This document shows positions 1 through 8,287 of a DNA stretch of 64,000 nt, piece by piece (positions within the stretch are counted from its first letter, which is position 1; the number at the start of each line of letters is the position of its first letter). The translations under genes and the position numbers were made by a program. Under the pieces are notes generated by a model that was given only the letters and a program-made list of their open reading frames with translations, had not been told where the DNA came from and did no database searches. The DNA is taken from assembly GCA_017860295.1 (NCBI GenBank), contig JAFNAS010000020.1, positions 58,173 through 122,172 on the forward strand, in the 5' to 3' direction. The stretch is from Bacteroidota bacterium. Its GTDB lineage: Bacteria > Bacteroidota > Bacteroidia > Bacteroidales > Paludibacteraceae.

Positions 1-2
1 AC

Positions 3-1094
3 AACGGTGTCGATGCGTTGGTTGCGCTTACCCTGCAAACCGGTGAATACGGTGTAAAAGGAATGGCACTGCTCGATGCGGCCAACACTTCGCACTACGG
101 CAACCCCGAAATTACCAAAGTAAATATTGGGGTAGGTACTAACCCGGGAATCCTCATCAGCGGTCACGACCTGAAAGATATCGAAGAGCTGCTGGCTCAG
201 ACCGACGGCACCGGCGTGGATGTGTACACTCACAGCGAAATGCTTCCGGCTCACTATTACCCTGCTTTCAAGAAATACAAACACTTTGTGGGCAACTACG
301 GTAACGCCTGGTGGAAACAGAAAGACGAGTTCGAAACCTTCAACGGTCCGGTAATCTTTACCACCAACTGTATTGTTCCTCCTTCGTCGAAAGCGACCTA
401 CAGCGATCGCATCTACACGACCGGTTCGGCCGGACTGCCGGGGGCAACGCATATTGCCGACCGTGAAGAAGGCGGACAAAAAGATTTCTCGGTCATCATC
501 GAACATGCTAAAAAGTGCGCTCCTCCGCAGGAGATAGAAAAAGGTGAAATCGTGGGTGGATTTGCACACAACCAGGTGATGGCGTTGGCCGACAAAGTGG
601 TGGATGCCGTAAAGACGGGTGCTATCAAAAAGTTTGTGGTGATGGCCGGTTGCGACGGACGTATGTCGGCTCGCGGGTACTACAGCGACTTTGCAAAGGA
701 ACTTCCGAACGATACCGTTATCCTGACTGCCGGTTGTGCCAAATACCGTTACAACAAACTGCAACTGGGCGACATCGGTGGTATTCCCCGCATACTCGAT
801 GCCGGGCAGTGTAACGACAGTTACTCGCTGACTGTTATCGCTCTGAAACTGAAAGAGGTGTTCGGACTGGAAGATATCAACGAATTGCCGATCGTCTACA
901 ACATTGCCTGGTACGAACAGAAAGCGGTGATCGTGCTGCTGGCTTTGCTCTATCTCGGAGTAAAAAACATCGGTCTCGGCCCCACCTTACCGGCATTCCT
1001 CTCGCCAAACGTAGCAAATGTTCTTGTAAATAATTTCGGCATCAGAGGTATCTCTACCGTGGAAAACGATATGCAGAACTGGATTAACAACTAA
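3..1094 (+). CDS. hcp: Hydroxylamine reductase / hybrid cluster protein, C-terminal part
   Basis: The reading frame is already open at base 3, so the start and the N-terminal [4Fe-4S] ligands lie outside the window; about 363 codons remain. The protein is a cytoplasmic Fe-S-O hybrid cluster enzyme, known in this family as a hydroxylamine reductase and NO reductase in nitrosative stress. The hybrid-cluster ligands are visible in order: a His in SGHDLKD, a Glu in HSEMLPAH, Cys in TTNCIVP, Cys in MAGCDGR (the persulfide position), Cys in TAGCAKYR, Cys in AGQCNDS, then Glu and Lys in WYEQKAV. All ligands expected in this portion are present, so the enzyme should be active. A GC-rich hairpin follows the stop. 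Confidence 0.96.
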   Translation, partial: NGVDALVALTLQTGEYGVKGMALLDAANTSHYGNPEITKVNIGVGTNPGILISGHDLKDIEELLAQTDGTGVDVYTHSEMLPAHYYPAFKKYKHFVGNYGNAWWKQKDEFETFNGPVIFTTNCIVPPSSKATYSDRIYTTGSAGLPGATHIADREEGGQKDFSVIIEHAKKCAPPQEIEKGEIVGGFAHNQVMALADKVVDAVKTGAIKKFVVMAGCDGRMSARGYYSDFAKELPNDTVILTAGCAKYRYNKLQLGDIGGIPRILDAGQCNDSYSLTVIALKLKEVFGLEDINELPIVYNIAWYEQKAVIVLLALLYLGVKNIGLGPTLPAFLSPNVANVLVNNFGIRGISTVENDMQNWINN

Positions 1095-1107
1095 CCAAAT
1101 CCTTTTC

Positions 1108-1140
1108 CCGGGGTGCGGCGCAGGTCGCGCCCCATTTTAT
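1108..1140. terminator. Convergent terminator between hcp and the antiporter gene
   Basis: A GC-rich inverted repeat (GGGGTGCG ... CGCGCCCC) sits 14 bases after the hcp stop and is followed on the plus strand by ATTTTATTTTATTT. The minus-strand antiporter gene ends at 1137, so the hairpin overlaps the end of both genes. Confidence 0.6.
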
Positions 1141-2642
1141 TTTATTTGTGAGGAGGTTTTGAAACAGGCGGTCAATTCGTCGATTGATTTCGCATCGTCG
1201 GCCATGACGTAGATGACGTCGCCGGCATGGAGGCGGGTGGCACCGTCGGAGATAAAGAACTTGTTTCTTCGTTCCACCAGGGCAACAATAATGGTCGGAG
1301 GGAGCTTCAATTCGACAATGGAGTGACCGATACAGTTGAAATGAGAAGCGATAGGGATTGCTTTATAAACCGATTTGGTCTCCCATGCCTGTTCCAGATC
1401 GATTACCGATTTCTTTTTACTGGTTACCGGAACGATCAGTTTCAGCCATCGGGCTACTAATGGCAACGTGGTGCCCTGAATGAGTACCGACGTGGTGGAG
1501 ATAAAAAATACCAGGTGAAAGATACCGTTCGATTTATCTACCGCCGCAATCATCGGATAGGTGGCCAGAACGATGGGTACGGCGCCACGCAAACCCACCC
1601 ACGACACAAACAGCTTTTCACGTATATTGATCTTGAAGAAATGGAGCGTGACAAAAACGCTCAACGGACGGGCGATAAAGATCAGAAAAGCGGAAACTAG
1701 CAGCCCGATTCCAATCAGCGGTTTGATCTGGCTGGGAACCACCAGCAACCCCAGCGTAATAAACATGATGATCTGCATCAGCCAAGCCTGCCCGTCGAAA
1801 TGTTTGATCAGACTCTTTTTGTGAATAAAATCGGTATTGCCCAGCACGTAGGCCGACAGATAGACTGCCAGAAAAGCGTTGCCTCCGATAAAGTCGGTAA
1901 ACGAGAAGATGAGCAGTACCATTGTCAGTAGCAGCACCGAATAGAGACCCTCAAATTCGAGCTTCACCCAGTTAAGGATACGCTGCATTCCCAATCCGGC
2001 TCCGTAGCCGACCACTCCTCCGAGAATCATTTGTTTGAAAAAGATGACAAGCAGGGATACCCAGTTGGCATCCTGAGCCGTCAGCAGGTAGGTAAACGAG
2101 ATGGTAAGAATATAGGCCATCGGGTCGTTGCTGCCACTCTCCAGCTCCAGTAACGGTTTCAGGTTGCCTTTCAATCCGATGCTGCGCGAACGAAGTATCG
2201 AGAATACGGCTGCCGCGTCGGTCGACGAAACGATGGCGCCGATCAGCAATCCCTCTCCCAGCGACCATCCGGTGACCCACGAGACAAACCAACCGACGAC
2301 TACCGCCGTAAGGATAACTCCCAGCGTGGAGAGTGTGAGCCCTTGCCACACAATCGGTTTGATATCGGCTTTGCGGGTTTCGAGACCGCCCGAAAAAAGG
2401 ATAAAACTAAGGGCGATGGCTCCGACGAATTTGGTGATTTTCGGATCGTTGAATACGATTCCTCCCGGACCATCCTGTCCGGCCAGCATTCCTACAAGGA
2501 GAAAAAGTAAAAGCGTAGGAATGCCAAATCGGGTTGTCTTACTTACCAGCAAGCTGACAAATAGCAGGATCGACCCGATTAACACAATGTTATCGAGCGT
2601 GATACTCGAGAAGAGTGGGGCTGTCGCATTCAATAACACCAT
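1137..2642 (-). CDS. NhaP2/CvrA-type potassium/proton antiporter
   Basis: A 501-residue inner-membrane cation/proton antiporter of the CPA1 family. About twelve hydrophobic helices fill residues 15-390, with the family-typical polar residues in TDAAAVFS and LELESGSNDPMA. The segment after residue ~400 is soluble and resembles a TrkA-C (RCK_C) regulatory domain (SHFNCIGHSIVELKLP, then DGATRLHAGDVIYVMAD). This layout fits K+/H+ antiporters of the NhaP2/CvrA group rather than plain Na+/H+ exchangers. It starts with ATG nine bases after the acetyltransferase stop, so the two genes form an operon. Ion selectivity cannot be read from sequence. Confidence 0.9.
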   Translation of the reverse strand: MVLLNATAPLFSSITLDNIVLIGSILLFVSLLVSKTTRFGIPTLLLFLLVGMLAGQDGPGGIVFNDPKITKFVGAIALSFILFSGGLETRKADIKPIVWQGLTLSTLGVILTAVVVGWFVSWVTGWSLGEGLLIGAIVSSTDAAAVFSILRSRSIGLKGNLKPLLELESGSNDPMAYILTISFTYLLTAQDANWVSLLVIFFKQMILGGVVGYGAGLGMQRILNWVKLEFEGLYSVLLLTMVLLIFSFTDFIGGNAFLAVYLSAYVLGNTDFIHKKSLIKHFDGQAWLMQIIMFITLGLLVVPSQIKPLIGIGLLVSAFLIFIARPLSVFVTLHFFKINIREKLFVSWVGLRGAVPIVLATYPMIAAVDKSNGIFHLVFFISTTSVLIQGTTLPLVARWLKLIVPVTSKKKSVIDLEQAWETKSVYKAIPIASHFNCIGHSIVELKLPPTIIVALVERRNKFFISDGATRLHAGDVIYVMADDAKSIDELTACFKTSSQIK

Positions 2643-2651
2643 GCGTGCGGA

Positions 2652-2942
2652 TTAATCTTTGTTCGATAAATCGGTTAGTGGTTGATAGGCCGGATGACGA
2701 TCGATATAGACTTTGACGAACGGGCAGGTTGGAATCACCTTCAGTTCGTTTGTTGCCGCATAATCGAGTGCAAAACGAGCCAATTGCGCCCCAATGCCGC
2801 GTCCTTCCAGTTCTTTTGGAACCAGCGTGTGATTCATATCCAGAGATCCATCACCACGCAGGTAGTCGAGATGAGCCAGATGACCTTCTACCGAAAGTTC
2901 GAAACGGCTCTTTGATTCATTGTGAATAATTTCGTAATCCAT
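2652..2942 (-). CDS. Small GNAT-family N-acetyltransferase (YidJ/GNAT_C type)
   Basis: A 96-residue single-domain protein of the compact GNAT group (about 90-100 residues is usual). The acetyl-CoA loop is visible as LEGRGIGAQL, after the beta strand LDMNHTLVPKE. It begins with ATG at 2942, close behind a -7 box at 2966-2973. The antiporter gene follows nine bases after its stop. The substrate is unknown; proteins of this group are poorly characterised, and co-transcription with an ion antiporter does not reveal one. Confidence 0.88.
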   Translation of the reverse strand: MDYEIIHNESKSRFELSVEGHLAHLDYLRGDGSLDMNHTLVPKELEGRGIGAQLARFALDYAATNELKVIPTCPFVKVYIDRHPAYQPLTDLSNKD

Positions 2943-2965
2943 GTTCGTTCTTTTAGGGTATATTG

Positions 2966-2973
2966 CAAATATA
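2966..2973 (-). promoter_or_regulatory. Bacteroidetes -7 box for the GNAT-antiporter operon
   Basis: The minus strand reads TATATTTG, a match to TAnnTTTG, 23 bases before the ATG at 2942. No clear -33 TTG is seen. Confidence 0.5.
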
Positions 2974-3008
2974 GCTATAAAAAAACGATTGACAGTTGTT
3001 TGCTACTC

Positions 3009-3506
3009 TTATCGTTTGATTCGTTTGTCATTCGGAATATTAACCCTGCCACATCCATCAACGAGCCAAACACCATTTTCAGCCTTAACTTTCATCGTTA
3101 TTCTGAAATCGGGCAAGTCTATTCCTCTTACAATCAGATAATTTGATTCGGTGTCAAAAGATTCTGTTACAAATCCCTTATCCGGATAATCCTGAGCATC
3201 AAATATTGGGTCAGCATCAATTCCTGATTCCGGATCATTTTTATAAGCCTCGTCAATGATTCTTTTTAGCTCCTTTTTGAATTTTGCTGTTGATAAATGA
3301 TTCGCATTAACCCAGTCTGTAATGCCAACACCATGGTTCATCTTATTGGCATTTTTAGTATATTCATTGATGAATGCCAATGCATTATCAATCTTGCTGA
3401 TCTTCTTTACGCCTGAGACTTGCGAAGTATTACTACGCCTATGATTCGAAGCTTGTACGCCGGATGCCAATCCGATTATTGCTATAAAAAGTATCAGTCT
3501 CATCAT
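3009..3506 (-). CDS. Secreted DUF3828-domain protein
   Basis: About 165 residues with an N-terminal signal sequence (MMRLILFIAIIGLASGVQA). The frame extends upstream to a TTG at 3524, but the ATG at 3506 directly before the signal sequence is the better start. The core matches DUF3828: a predicted helix with FINEYTK, then DPIFDAQDYPDKGF, then the strand pair YLIVRGID and MKVKAENGVWLVDGCG. The acidic DAQDYPD motif is characteristic of this uncharacterised periplasmic family. It lies 61 bases downstream of tsaD on the same strand and may be read with it. No function can be assigned. Confidence 0.8.
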   Translation of the reverse strand: MMRLILFIAIIGLASGVQASNHRRSNTSQVSGVKKISKIDNALAFINEYTKNANKMNHGVGITDWVNANHLSTAKFKKELKRIIDEAYKNDPESGIDADPIFDAQDYPDKGFVTESFDTESNYLIVRGIDLPDFRITMKVKAENGVWLVDGCGRVNIPNDKRIKR

Positions 3507-3566
3507 TGCGTTGGGCGTAATCAATTGTTCTTTATCGGTTGCTTGCTTCTCTGTAGTTGCGTACCA

Positions 3567-4589
3567 CTAACCGATTACTGCCTTGGCAAAAGGAGGTAAT
3601 GAAATGTCGCAGAACTCTCCCTTCTGGAATTTGTAATATCCCGTGATGGCAATCATCGCGGCGTTGTCGGTGGTGAAAGAGAACTTGGGCACATAGACAT
3701 TCCATCCGTATTTCTCTCCGTGTTCCACAAAAGCGTTGCGCAGTGCCGAGTTGGCCGAAACACCTCCGGCCACAGCCACTTCGTTAATTCTCAATTCCTT
3801 TGCCGCTTTCCGCAGTTTTTGCATCAAAATATCCACCACGGTGCTTTGCAACACGGCGCACAGGTCGTTTTTCCGCTCTTCGAGGAAATTCGGGTTCTTC
3901 TTCAGTTCGTCGCGAATCATGTACAGAAACGAAGTCTTCAACCCGCTGAAACTGTAGTTGTAACCCTCTATCGACGGTTTGTTGAGTGTAAATGCTTTCG
4001 GGTCGCCCTCTTTTGCCAACCGGTCGATTACCGGCCCGCCGGGGTAGGGAAGTCCCATCACCTTGGCACACTTGTCGAAGGCCTCGCCGGCTGCATCGTC
4101 GATGGTTTGTCCTACCACCTCCATTTCGAAGTGAGACTTTACCAGTACGATTTGCGAGTTACCGCCCGACACCAGCAGGCAGAGAAACGGAAATTTCGGC
4201 GGATTGAACGGTACCTCCTTTTCCTGAATAAAATGAGCCAACACGTGTCCCTGCAGGTGGTTTACATCCACTAACGGAATGCCGAGCGCCTGCGAAAAAC
4301 CTTTGGCAAATGAGGTGCCTACCAGCAACGACCCCATCAATCCGGGGCCTCGGGTAAAGGCTACCGCGCTCAGTTCGTCGCGTTTAATGCCTGCACGTTT
4401 GATAGCGGCATCTACTACCGGAATGATATTTTGTTGGTGAGCGCGCGATGCCAGTTCGGGCACTACGCCCCCGTAAGCCTTGTGCACGTCCTGATTGGCC
4501 GTTACGTTGGAAAGCATAACGCCGTTGCGGATCACTGCGGCCGAAGTATCGTCGCAGGAAGATTCTATACCTAAAATTGTGATATCCAT
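3567..4589 (-). CDS. tsaD: tRNA N6-adenosine threonylcarbamoyltransferase TsaD
   Basis: A 340-residue cytoplasmic ASKHA-fold enzyme that transfers threonylcarbamoyl to A37 of ANN-reading tRNAs, with TsaB and TsaE. The ATG at 4589 gives the canonical start MDITILGIESSCDDT; the frame extends seven codons upstream to a TTG, which is unlikely. Metal-binding histidines are in the HLQGHVLAH motif; FSGLKTS and AGGVSANSALR are also family signatures. Length is normal (about 335-345). A -7 box at 4662-4669 gives it its own promoter, with a leader of about 70 nt. This is a single-copy housekeeping gene with nothing unusual. Confidence 0.97.
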   Translation of the reverse strand: MDITILGIESSCDDTSAAVIRNGVMLSNVTANQDVHKAYGGVVPELASRAHQQNIIPVVDAAIKRAGIKRDELSAVAFTRGPGLMGSLLVGTSFAKGFSQALGIPLVDVNHLQGHVLAHFIQEKEVPFNPPKFPFLCLLVSGGNSQIVLVKSHFEMEVVGQTIDDAAGEAFDKCAKVMGLPYPGGPVIDRLAKEGDPKAFTLNKPSIEGYNYSFSGLKTSFLYMIRDELKKNPNFLEERKNDLCAVLQSTVVDILMQKLRKAAKELRINEVAVAGGVSANSALRNAFVEHGEKYGWNVYVPKFSFTTDNAAMIAITGYYKFQKGEFCDISLPPFAKAVIG

Positions 4590-4661
4590 ACTATTTAACA
4601 GTGAAAGCAAAAAATTCGTGTCGTGCAGAGCTCATCATCGAAGCTTGCGCGGGAGTAGGTG

Positions 4662-4669
4662 CAAAGTTA
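4662..4669 (-). promoter_or_regulatory. -7 box for tsaD
   Basis: The minus strand reads TAACTTTG (TAnnTTTG), 72 bases upstream of the chosen ATG at 4589. Confidence 0.5.
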
Positions 4670-4719
4670 CTATTTTTTGAACGAATAGGCGGAATGCAGG
4701 AATCATATTCAGTAAGCAA

Positions 4720-4908
4720 TCAGACCTCTCCCCAACCACTCTCCCGAAGAGAGGGGCTTTACATCTGTATTAGTGAGGTATATCTCATTGTATTACTGTC
4801 GTGTTCCTCCTCGCCTTTGGAGAGGAGGTTAGGAGGAGAGGTCGGTACACCATATTATGAATCACTCTCATTTTGCAATGTTATAGCCCCCTTGAGGGGG
4901 TTGGGGGT
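4720..4908. repeat. REP/MITE-like palindromic intergenic repeats
   Basis: The gap between tsaD and the acyltransferase (4590-4986) holds two repeat structures. First, an imperfect inverted repeat: CCTCTCCCCAACCACTCTCC near 4725 pairs with GGAGAGGAGGTTAGGAGGAGAGG near 4815-4850. Second, a GC-rich palindrome GCCCCCTTGAGGGGGTTGGGG at 4886-4906. The second type recurs at 6314 and 10598, so these are dispersed genomic repeats and not gene parts. Confidence 0.6.
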
Positions 4909-4950
4909 TGATGTATATAATTCCGCTTTTACGAATCGTCATATAATTTG

Positions 4951-4958
4951 TATCTTTG
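4951..4958 (+). promoter_or_regulatory. -7 box for the acyltransferase gene
   Basis: TATCTTTG, an exact TAnnTTTG match, 29 bases before the ATG at 4987. It supports 4987 as the start over the upstream in-frame start at 4948, which lies before the box. Confidence 0.6.
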
Positions 4959-4986
4959 TGCATTATCAAAAACAGTATCCCCGATA

Positions 4987-6141
4987 ATGGAAACGAATCC
5001 GGAACAATTCAACGATATTTGTCCGCTCCACAGCGAGCAGGTACCCGATGCCGTCAGCAGCCTCTTGTCAGAACCCCGTTTTGTGGGTGTGCTGTCCTAT
5101 CTCTTTCCCAACTTACCGATCGAAGAGGTGAAGGCTCTTTTTCAAAGTGTCCGGACGGTAGACGATTTTCAGCGTAAGATCGACTATCCTTTCTTGCGTA
5201 AACTCGAAGCGAAGGCCAGCAAAGGGATCGATCTGGAAGGAGCCGAAAAACTCGATAGATCGATCTGCCATCTCTTCATTTCGAACCACAGGGATATTGT
5301 TCTCGACTCGGCTTTTCTCTGTATCGAACTGATCGATGCCGGCTTCGATACCGTGGAAATCGCTATCGGCGACAACCTGCTGATCTATCCCTGGATCGAG
5401 ACTCTGGTACGTCTCAACAAAAGCTTTGTCGTTCGCCGGGGAGTGAGTGGACGCAGTCAATTGGAGGCCTCGCAGCACCTTTCTCGCTATATGCGCTATG
5501 TCTTAAGCGAAAAGCATCAGTCCATCTGGCTGGCGCAACGCGAAGGGCGAGCCAAAGACGGCAACGACCGCACCCAGGAGAGCTTGCTGAAAATGCTTAA
5601 CATGTCGGGCGAAGGTTCTATTACCGACAACCTGGCTGGTCTCAATATCTGTCCGCTCACCATCTCGTACGAATACGATCCGTGCGACTTTCTGAAAGCA
5701 AAAGAGTTTCAACAAAAAAGAGATAATCCCGAATACAAAAAAAACCCCACCGACGACTTGCTCAACATGCAAACCGGCATTATGGGCTACAAGGGAAAGA
5801 TCATGTACCGCCTTGCAGGTAACATTGCCGACCGCATCAAAGCAATGCCGGTGCTGCCCCGTGGCGAACAGTTCGCAGCTATTGCCGCACTCATCGACCG
5901 GATGATTCACAGCAATTACGAGATATTCGATACCAACCGCATCGCCTACGACCGGCTTTATCCTGAGAAAAAGATCGGAGGATATACGCCCGAGGCCGAA
6001 ACCGCATTTCTGAAATATATCGACGACCGGATAGCAAAGATCGATTTGCCCGACAAAGATGAAGCGTTTCTGCGCTTCAAACTGACGGAGATGTATGCCA
6101 ATCCGCTGGTCAATAAGTTGGCCGCTCAGGAAAAGGCATAA
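4987..6141 (+). CDS. Glycerol-phosphate-type acyltransferase (PlsB/PlsC-like)
   Basis: A 384-residue cytosolic-face acyltransferase. The catalytic motif appears as ISNHRDIVLDSAF, a variant of the NHxxxxD motif with the Asp one place further on; the second motif is IWLAQREGRAKDGNDRTQ, equivalent to the glycerol-phosphate-binding block. The likely reaction is acyl transfer to glycerol 3-phosphate or lysophosphatidate in phospholipid synthesis. The -7 box at 4951 fixes the start. It stands alone as a transcription unit, with a terminator at 6167-6199. Which acyl acceptor it uses is not clear from sequence. Confidence 0.82.
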   Translation: METNPEQFNDICPLHSEQVPDAVSSLLSEPRFVGVLSYLFPNLPIEEVKALFQSVRTVDDFQRKIDYPFLRKLEAKASKGIDLEGAEKLDRSICHLFISNHRDIVLDSAFLCIELIDAGFDTVEIAIGDNLLIYPWIETLVRLNKSFVVRRGVSGRSQLEASQHLSRYMRYVLSEKHQSIWLAQREGRAKDGNDRTQESLLKMLNMSGEGSITDNLAGLNICPLTISYEYDPCDFLKAKEFQQKRDNPEYKKNPTDDLLNMQTGIMGYKGKIMYRLAGNIADRIKAMPVLPRGEQFAAIAALIDRMIHSNYEIFDTNRIAYDRLYPEKKIGGYTPEAETAFLKYIDDRIAKIDLPDKDEAFLRFKLTEMYANPLVNKLAAQEKA

Positions 6142-6166
6142 TACCTTTGCAAGAGAAGAAGTAAAC

Positions 6167-6199
6167 AAGTCCGTGAAGCAATCGTTTCACGGACTTTTA
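6167..6199 (+). terminator. Rho-independent terminator after the acyltransferase gene
   Basis: AAGTCCGTGAA ... TTTCACGGACTT, an 11-bp stem followed by TTATTTT, 25 bases after the stop codon. Confidence 0.75.
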
Positions 6200-6231
6200 T
6201 TTTGTGCCGGGGAAAAACCATTCGGTTTTTT

Positions 6232-6341
6232 TACCCCAAACCCACTGACGATCTGCGATGTCACTACTACAAGCCTCAAGGGGCTTTAACCTGCCGTTTT
6301 GCCGATTCAAATTGCCCCCTTAAGGGGGTTGGGGTAGTTGT
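6232..6341 (+). repeat. Dispersed intergenic repeat, copy A1
   Basis: A ~110-bp block starting TTACCCCAAACCCACTGACG and ending GTAGTTGTT is repeated with few changes at 10508-10627. It contains the palindrome GCCCCCTTAAGGGGG. In this copy 132 bp of other sequence separate it from block A2; in the B copy the two blocks are adjacent. Confidence 0.85.
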
Positions 6342-6473
6342 TGGGCTAAAGCGACTGTCTCGTTCGTAAATACATTTACTTGTCTCATTGTTGTCCTGTT
6401 TGTGATTTACTCTTTCTGTAAACGTATTTCAGGACTAGACAAACCCCTCTACTTTGCTCGTACCGACCTCTCT

Positions 6474-6571
6474 CCCGTCGCGGCGGATTTACAATCCGTC
6501 GCCGCAAAGAGTATAGGGATCTGCGATCCCGAACAGAAGAACATCTGAATAATAAGTGCCATACAAAGCCA
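6474..6571 (+). repeat. 98-bp perfect repeat, copy A2
   Basis: By eye this block is identical to 10628-10725 in the same orientation. It carries two hairpins of REP type: GCGGCGGATT/AATCCGTCGCCGC and GGGATCTGCGATCCC. REP-like elements of this form in Bacteroidetes are usually mobilised by RAYT-type transposases, but none is seen in the window. Confidence 0.9.
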
Positions 6572-6891
6572 AGCTGCGCTGATCTTCGATTCCGTCCACT
6601 CGATTCCGTCGTCGGATTGCAAATCCGACGGGACAGAAATGCTATTGGGCTAAAGCCCCGCGAAGAGAGTTGCTTTTTTATTCCGTCAGCTAAAGCAGAC
6701 GGCAATAGCAAACCTCTTTCATTCAAATCCCTTCGCTTTGCTTATCCCGACCTCTGACCCAACCCACTCCCAGGGAGAGGGAGCCGGATCGTACAACAGG
6801 CCGATTAAGTCTTCCTCCCGATAGCTATCGGGATCAAAGGAAATGTCCGCAGGACGATGGGTCAGATACGTTTGTTCTTGAAACGGAAAAC

Positions 6892-6925
6892 CCGTGAAAC
6901 AAGGGCTATAGCTGCCGTTTCACGG
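6892..6925 (-). terminator. Hairpin downstream of the FN3-like gene
   Basis: The minus strand reads CCGTGAAAC ... GTTTCACGG followed by GTTTTCCGTTT, 47 bases past the stop of the minus-strand gene at 6973. The same stem core also occurs in the terminator at 6167-6199. Confidence 0.5.
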
Positions 6926-6972
6926 ATTTTGTATGCAAGAGCAATACGATGTTCTGAAAATAGAATCCCTCG

Positions 6973-7587
6973 TCAGGTAACTATTTTGGAGACCGGCTCG
7001 GTGTAGTCGGTGGTGCCCGAAGGAGTCACCATGGCTACCCGGAAATAGTAGCGGCATCCGGCTATGAAACCATCTTTTTCGATGCTGGCCGAGGTACTCT
7101 TATCCATATCCTTCCACCCCTCTTCGGTAGCAGGCAGCGTATCTTTGGCCGATTGCCAGAGATAAGCCCCGGCATTACGTATTGCTTTGGCAACCAGTTT
7201 CACACTGCCCGAGTGCGATCCGTCCACTGCCGTTAACGCCGCTTTCTGATGGGCTTCGGGCTGACTGCTCGGTTCGAATCCCGTACTCAGAATAATCGCC
7301 TCGTCTCCATCGGCAACCCGATCGACGTTGGCCGCCAGTATGCGGAATACCGCATCGGCTTTCGCTTCCGCCTCGTGCAGAAGGGCAATCGCCGTATGCG
7401 ATCCGTCCTGTGCTGCTATCTGCGCTTTCTCCAGCCCATCGGTGACCGCCGTCGCTTCGGTCAGCGGCACATCGGTTGTGGGAATGGCAGCATTTCCCGT
7501 CATTTTGGTTACAACGTTGCGATAGAACGCAATCTTGCTAGCAACTGCCAACTTGATAAAACTCAACAAAACTTTAATTCGTTTCAT
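6973..7587 (-). CDS. Fibronectin type III-like protein of a Bacteroidetes family
   Basis: A 204-residue protein without a signal peptide. The N-terminus (MKRIKVLLSFIKLAVASKIAFYRNVV) and the C-terminal WKDMDKSTSASIEKDGFIAGCRYYFRVAMVTPSGTTD segment match, from memory, a family of Bacteroidetes proteins annotated as fibronectin type III domain-containing. Predicted strands near residues 150-200 end in the YYFRVAMVTPSG edge typical of an FN3 fold. Two similar repeats, AQDGSHTAIALLHEA and AVDGSHSGSVKLVAKA, suggest an internal duplication. The function is unknown. Such genes tend to sit in accessory DNA, as here between REP repeats and a tandem array. Confidence 0.65.
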   Translation of the reverse strand: MKRIKVLLSFIKLAVASKIAFYRNVVTKMTGNAAIPTTDVPLTEATAVTDGLEKAQIAAQDGSHTAIALLHEAEAKADAVFRILAANVDRVADGDEAIILSTGFEPSSQPEAHQKAALTAVDGSHSGSVKLVAKAIRNAGAYLWQSAKDTLPATEEGWKDMDKSTSASIEKDGFIAGCRYYFRVAMVTPSGTTDYTEPVSKIVT

Positions 7588-7590
7588 AGT

Positions 7591-8199
7591 TTAGAAATTA
7601 AAAATGGTTATATAAATAGATGTTCCGGCAACACACTTCCGTTGCCGTTTTCGTAAGATCTCTGTTCCTGCTGTTATGCCCTCTCCGCCTTCCAGAATCG
7701 ATCCGCTAACAGCTATCCGGTTACCCGAAACAGCTACTATCGGGTCTGTTCCAGTTGGAATCGCTGCTATTCCTGCTGTTTGAGCCGCTGTTCCAATTGG
7801 AATCGCCGCTGTTCCTGCTGTTTTAGCCCCTGTTCCAACTGTAATCGCTGCTATTCCAATTGTAATCGCTCCTGTTCCAATTGGAATGTTGTCTGTTTCT
7901 GCTGTTATAGCCCCTATTCCAATTGGAATAACACCCGTTCCAATTGTAATCGCTGCTGTTCCTGCTGTTTTAGCCGCTGTTCCAATTGGAATAGCCGCTG
8001 TTCCTGCTGTTTTAGCATCTGTTCCAACTGTAATCGCTGCTATTCCAGTTGTAATTGCCCCCATTCCAATTGGAATGTCGTCTGTTCCAATTGAAACAGC
8101 CCCGGCTCCAATTGGAATGCAGGTTCCGGCAGCTGAAATCACATAAATAATAGATGTAATACATACTATTACAGTTGTTTGTGGCACGCTTGCACGCAA
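7591..8199 (-). CDS. Doubtful ORF across a 21-bp tandem repeat array
   Basis: An open frame of 202 codons runs through the whole array and ends three bases before the FN3-like ATG. It reads as imperfect seven-residue repeats (AAIPIGT, AAKTAGT, AAITIGT, GAITIGI). The only start near its beginning is TTG. Repeats of 21 bp keep several frames open at once, so long ORFs are expected by chance; the plus strand also has frames of 86 and 104 codons here. The tail after the array (EILRKRQRKCVAGTS) is unremarkable. A real heptapeptide-repeat protein is possible, as one also appears at the right end of the window, but the evidence is weak. Confidence 0.25.
   Translation of the reverse strand: MRASVPQTTVIVCITSIIYVISAAGTCIPIGAGAVSIGTDDIPIGMGAITTGIAAITVGTDAKTAGTAAIPIGTAAKTAGTAAITIGTGVIPIGIGAITAETDNIPIGTGAITIGIAAITVGTGAKTAGTAAIPIGTAAQTAGIAAIPTGTDPIVAVSGNRIAVSGSILEGGEGITAGTEILRKRQRKCVAGTSIYITIFNF
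7746..8120. repeat. Degenerate 21-bp tandem repeat array, about 18 units
   Basis: Units resemble GCTGTTCCAATTGGAATCGCT, with the palindromic core CCAATTGG varied to CCAACTGTAAT, CCTGCTGTTTTA and similar. The period of 21 is constant, so no frame is broken across 375 bp. Alternating unit types (a TTGGAAT type and a TGCTGTTTT type) suggest higher-order duplication. Confidence 0.85.
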
Positions 8200-8236
8200 A
8201 AAAGTTGCAATATAAGATAGAAAAAAACAAAAGTCA

Positions 8237-8277
8237 ATGGTAAAATTTCACCATTTTGGTGTGGTAAAATTTTACCA
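8237..8277. promoter_or_regulatory. Pair of operator-like palindromes
   Basis: TGGTAAAATTTTACCA at 8262-8277 is a perfect 16-bp palindrome. ATGGTAAAATTTCACCAT at 8237-8254 is the same with one mismatch. Their centres are about 24 bp apart. Two spaced copies of one dyad are typical of a dimeric repressor site; the regulator is unknown. Confidence 0.5.
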
Positions 8278-8287
8278 TAAAGAAAAA

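Larger units (their letters stand above)
6142..6972. other. 830-bp gene-free region filled with repeats
   Basis: There is no convincing gene here. In order it holds the acyltransferase terminator, repeat block A1 (6232-6341), repeat block A2 (6474-6571), further REP-like hairpins (CGTCGGATTGCAAATCCGACG near 6610; CCCGATAGCTATCGGG near 6817), and a CCGTGAAAC/GTTTCACGG hairpin at 6892-6925. The last could terminate the minus-strand gene ending at 6973. Confidence 0.7.

Noticed and set aside
6142..6199. A tiny RNA between TACCTTTG at 6142 and the terminator at 6167
   Set aside because: The box follows directly on a stop codon and has no -33 element; the product would be about 45 nt and mostly terminator. 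Probably chance.
6385..6726. A 113-codon minus-strand ORF
   Set aside because: It is a translation of REP-like repeats; its core (CSSVRDRRSLYSLRRRIVNPPRRE) recurs only because the 98-bp DNA repeat recurs.
7746..8120. CRISPR array
   Set aside because: The units are contiguous 21-mers with no constant repeat plus unique spacer structure, and no cas gene is near. The same applies to 63859-64000.
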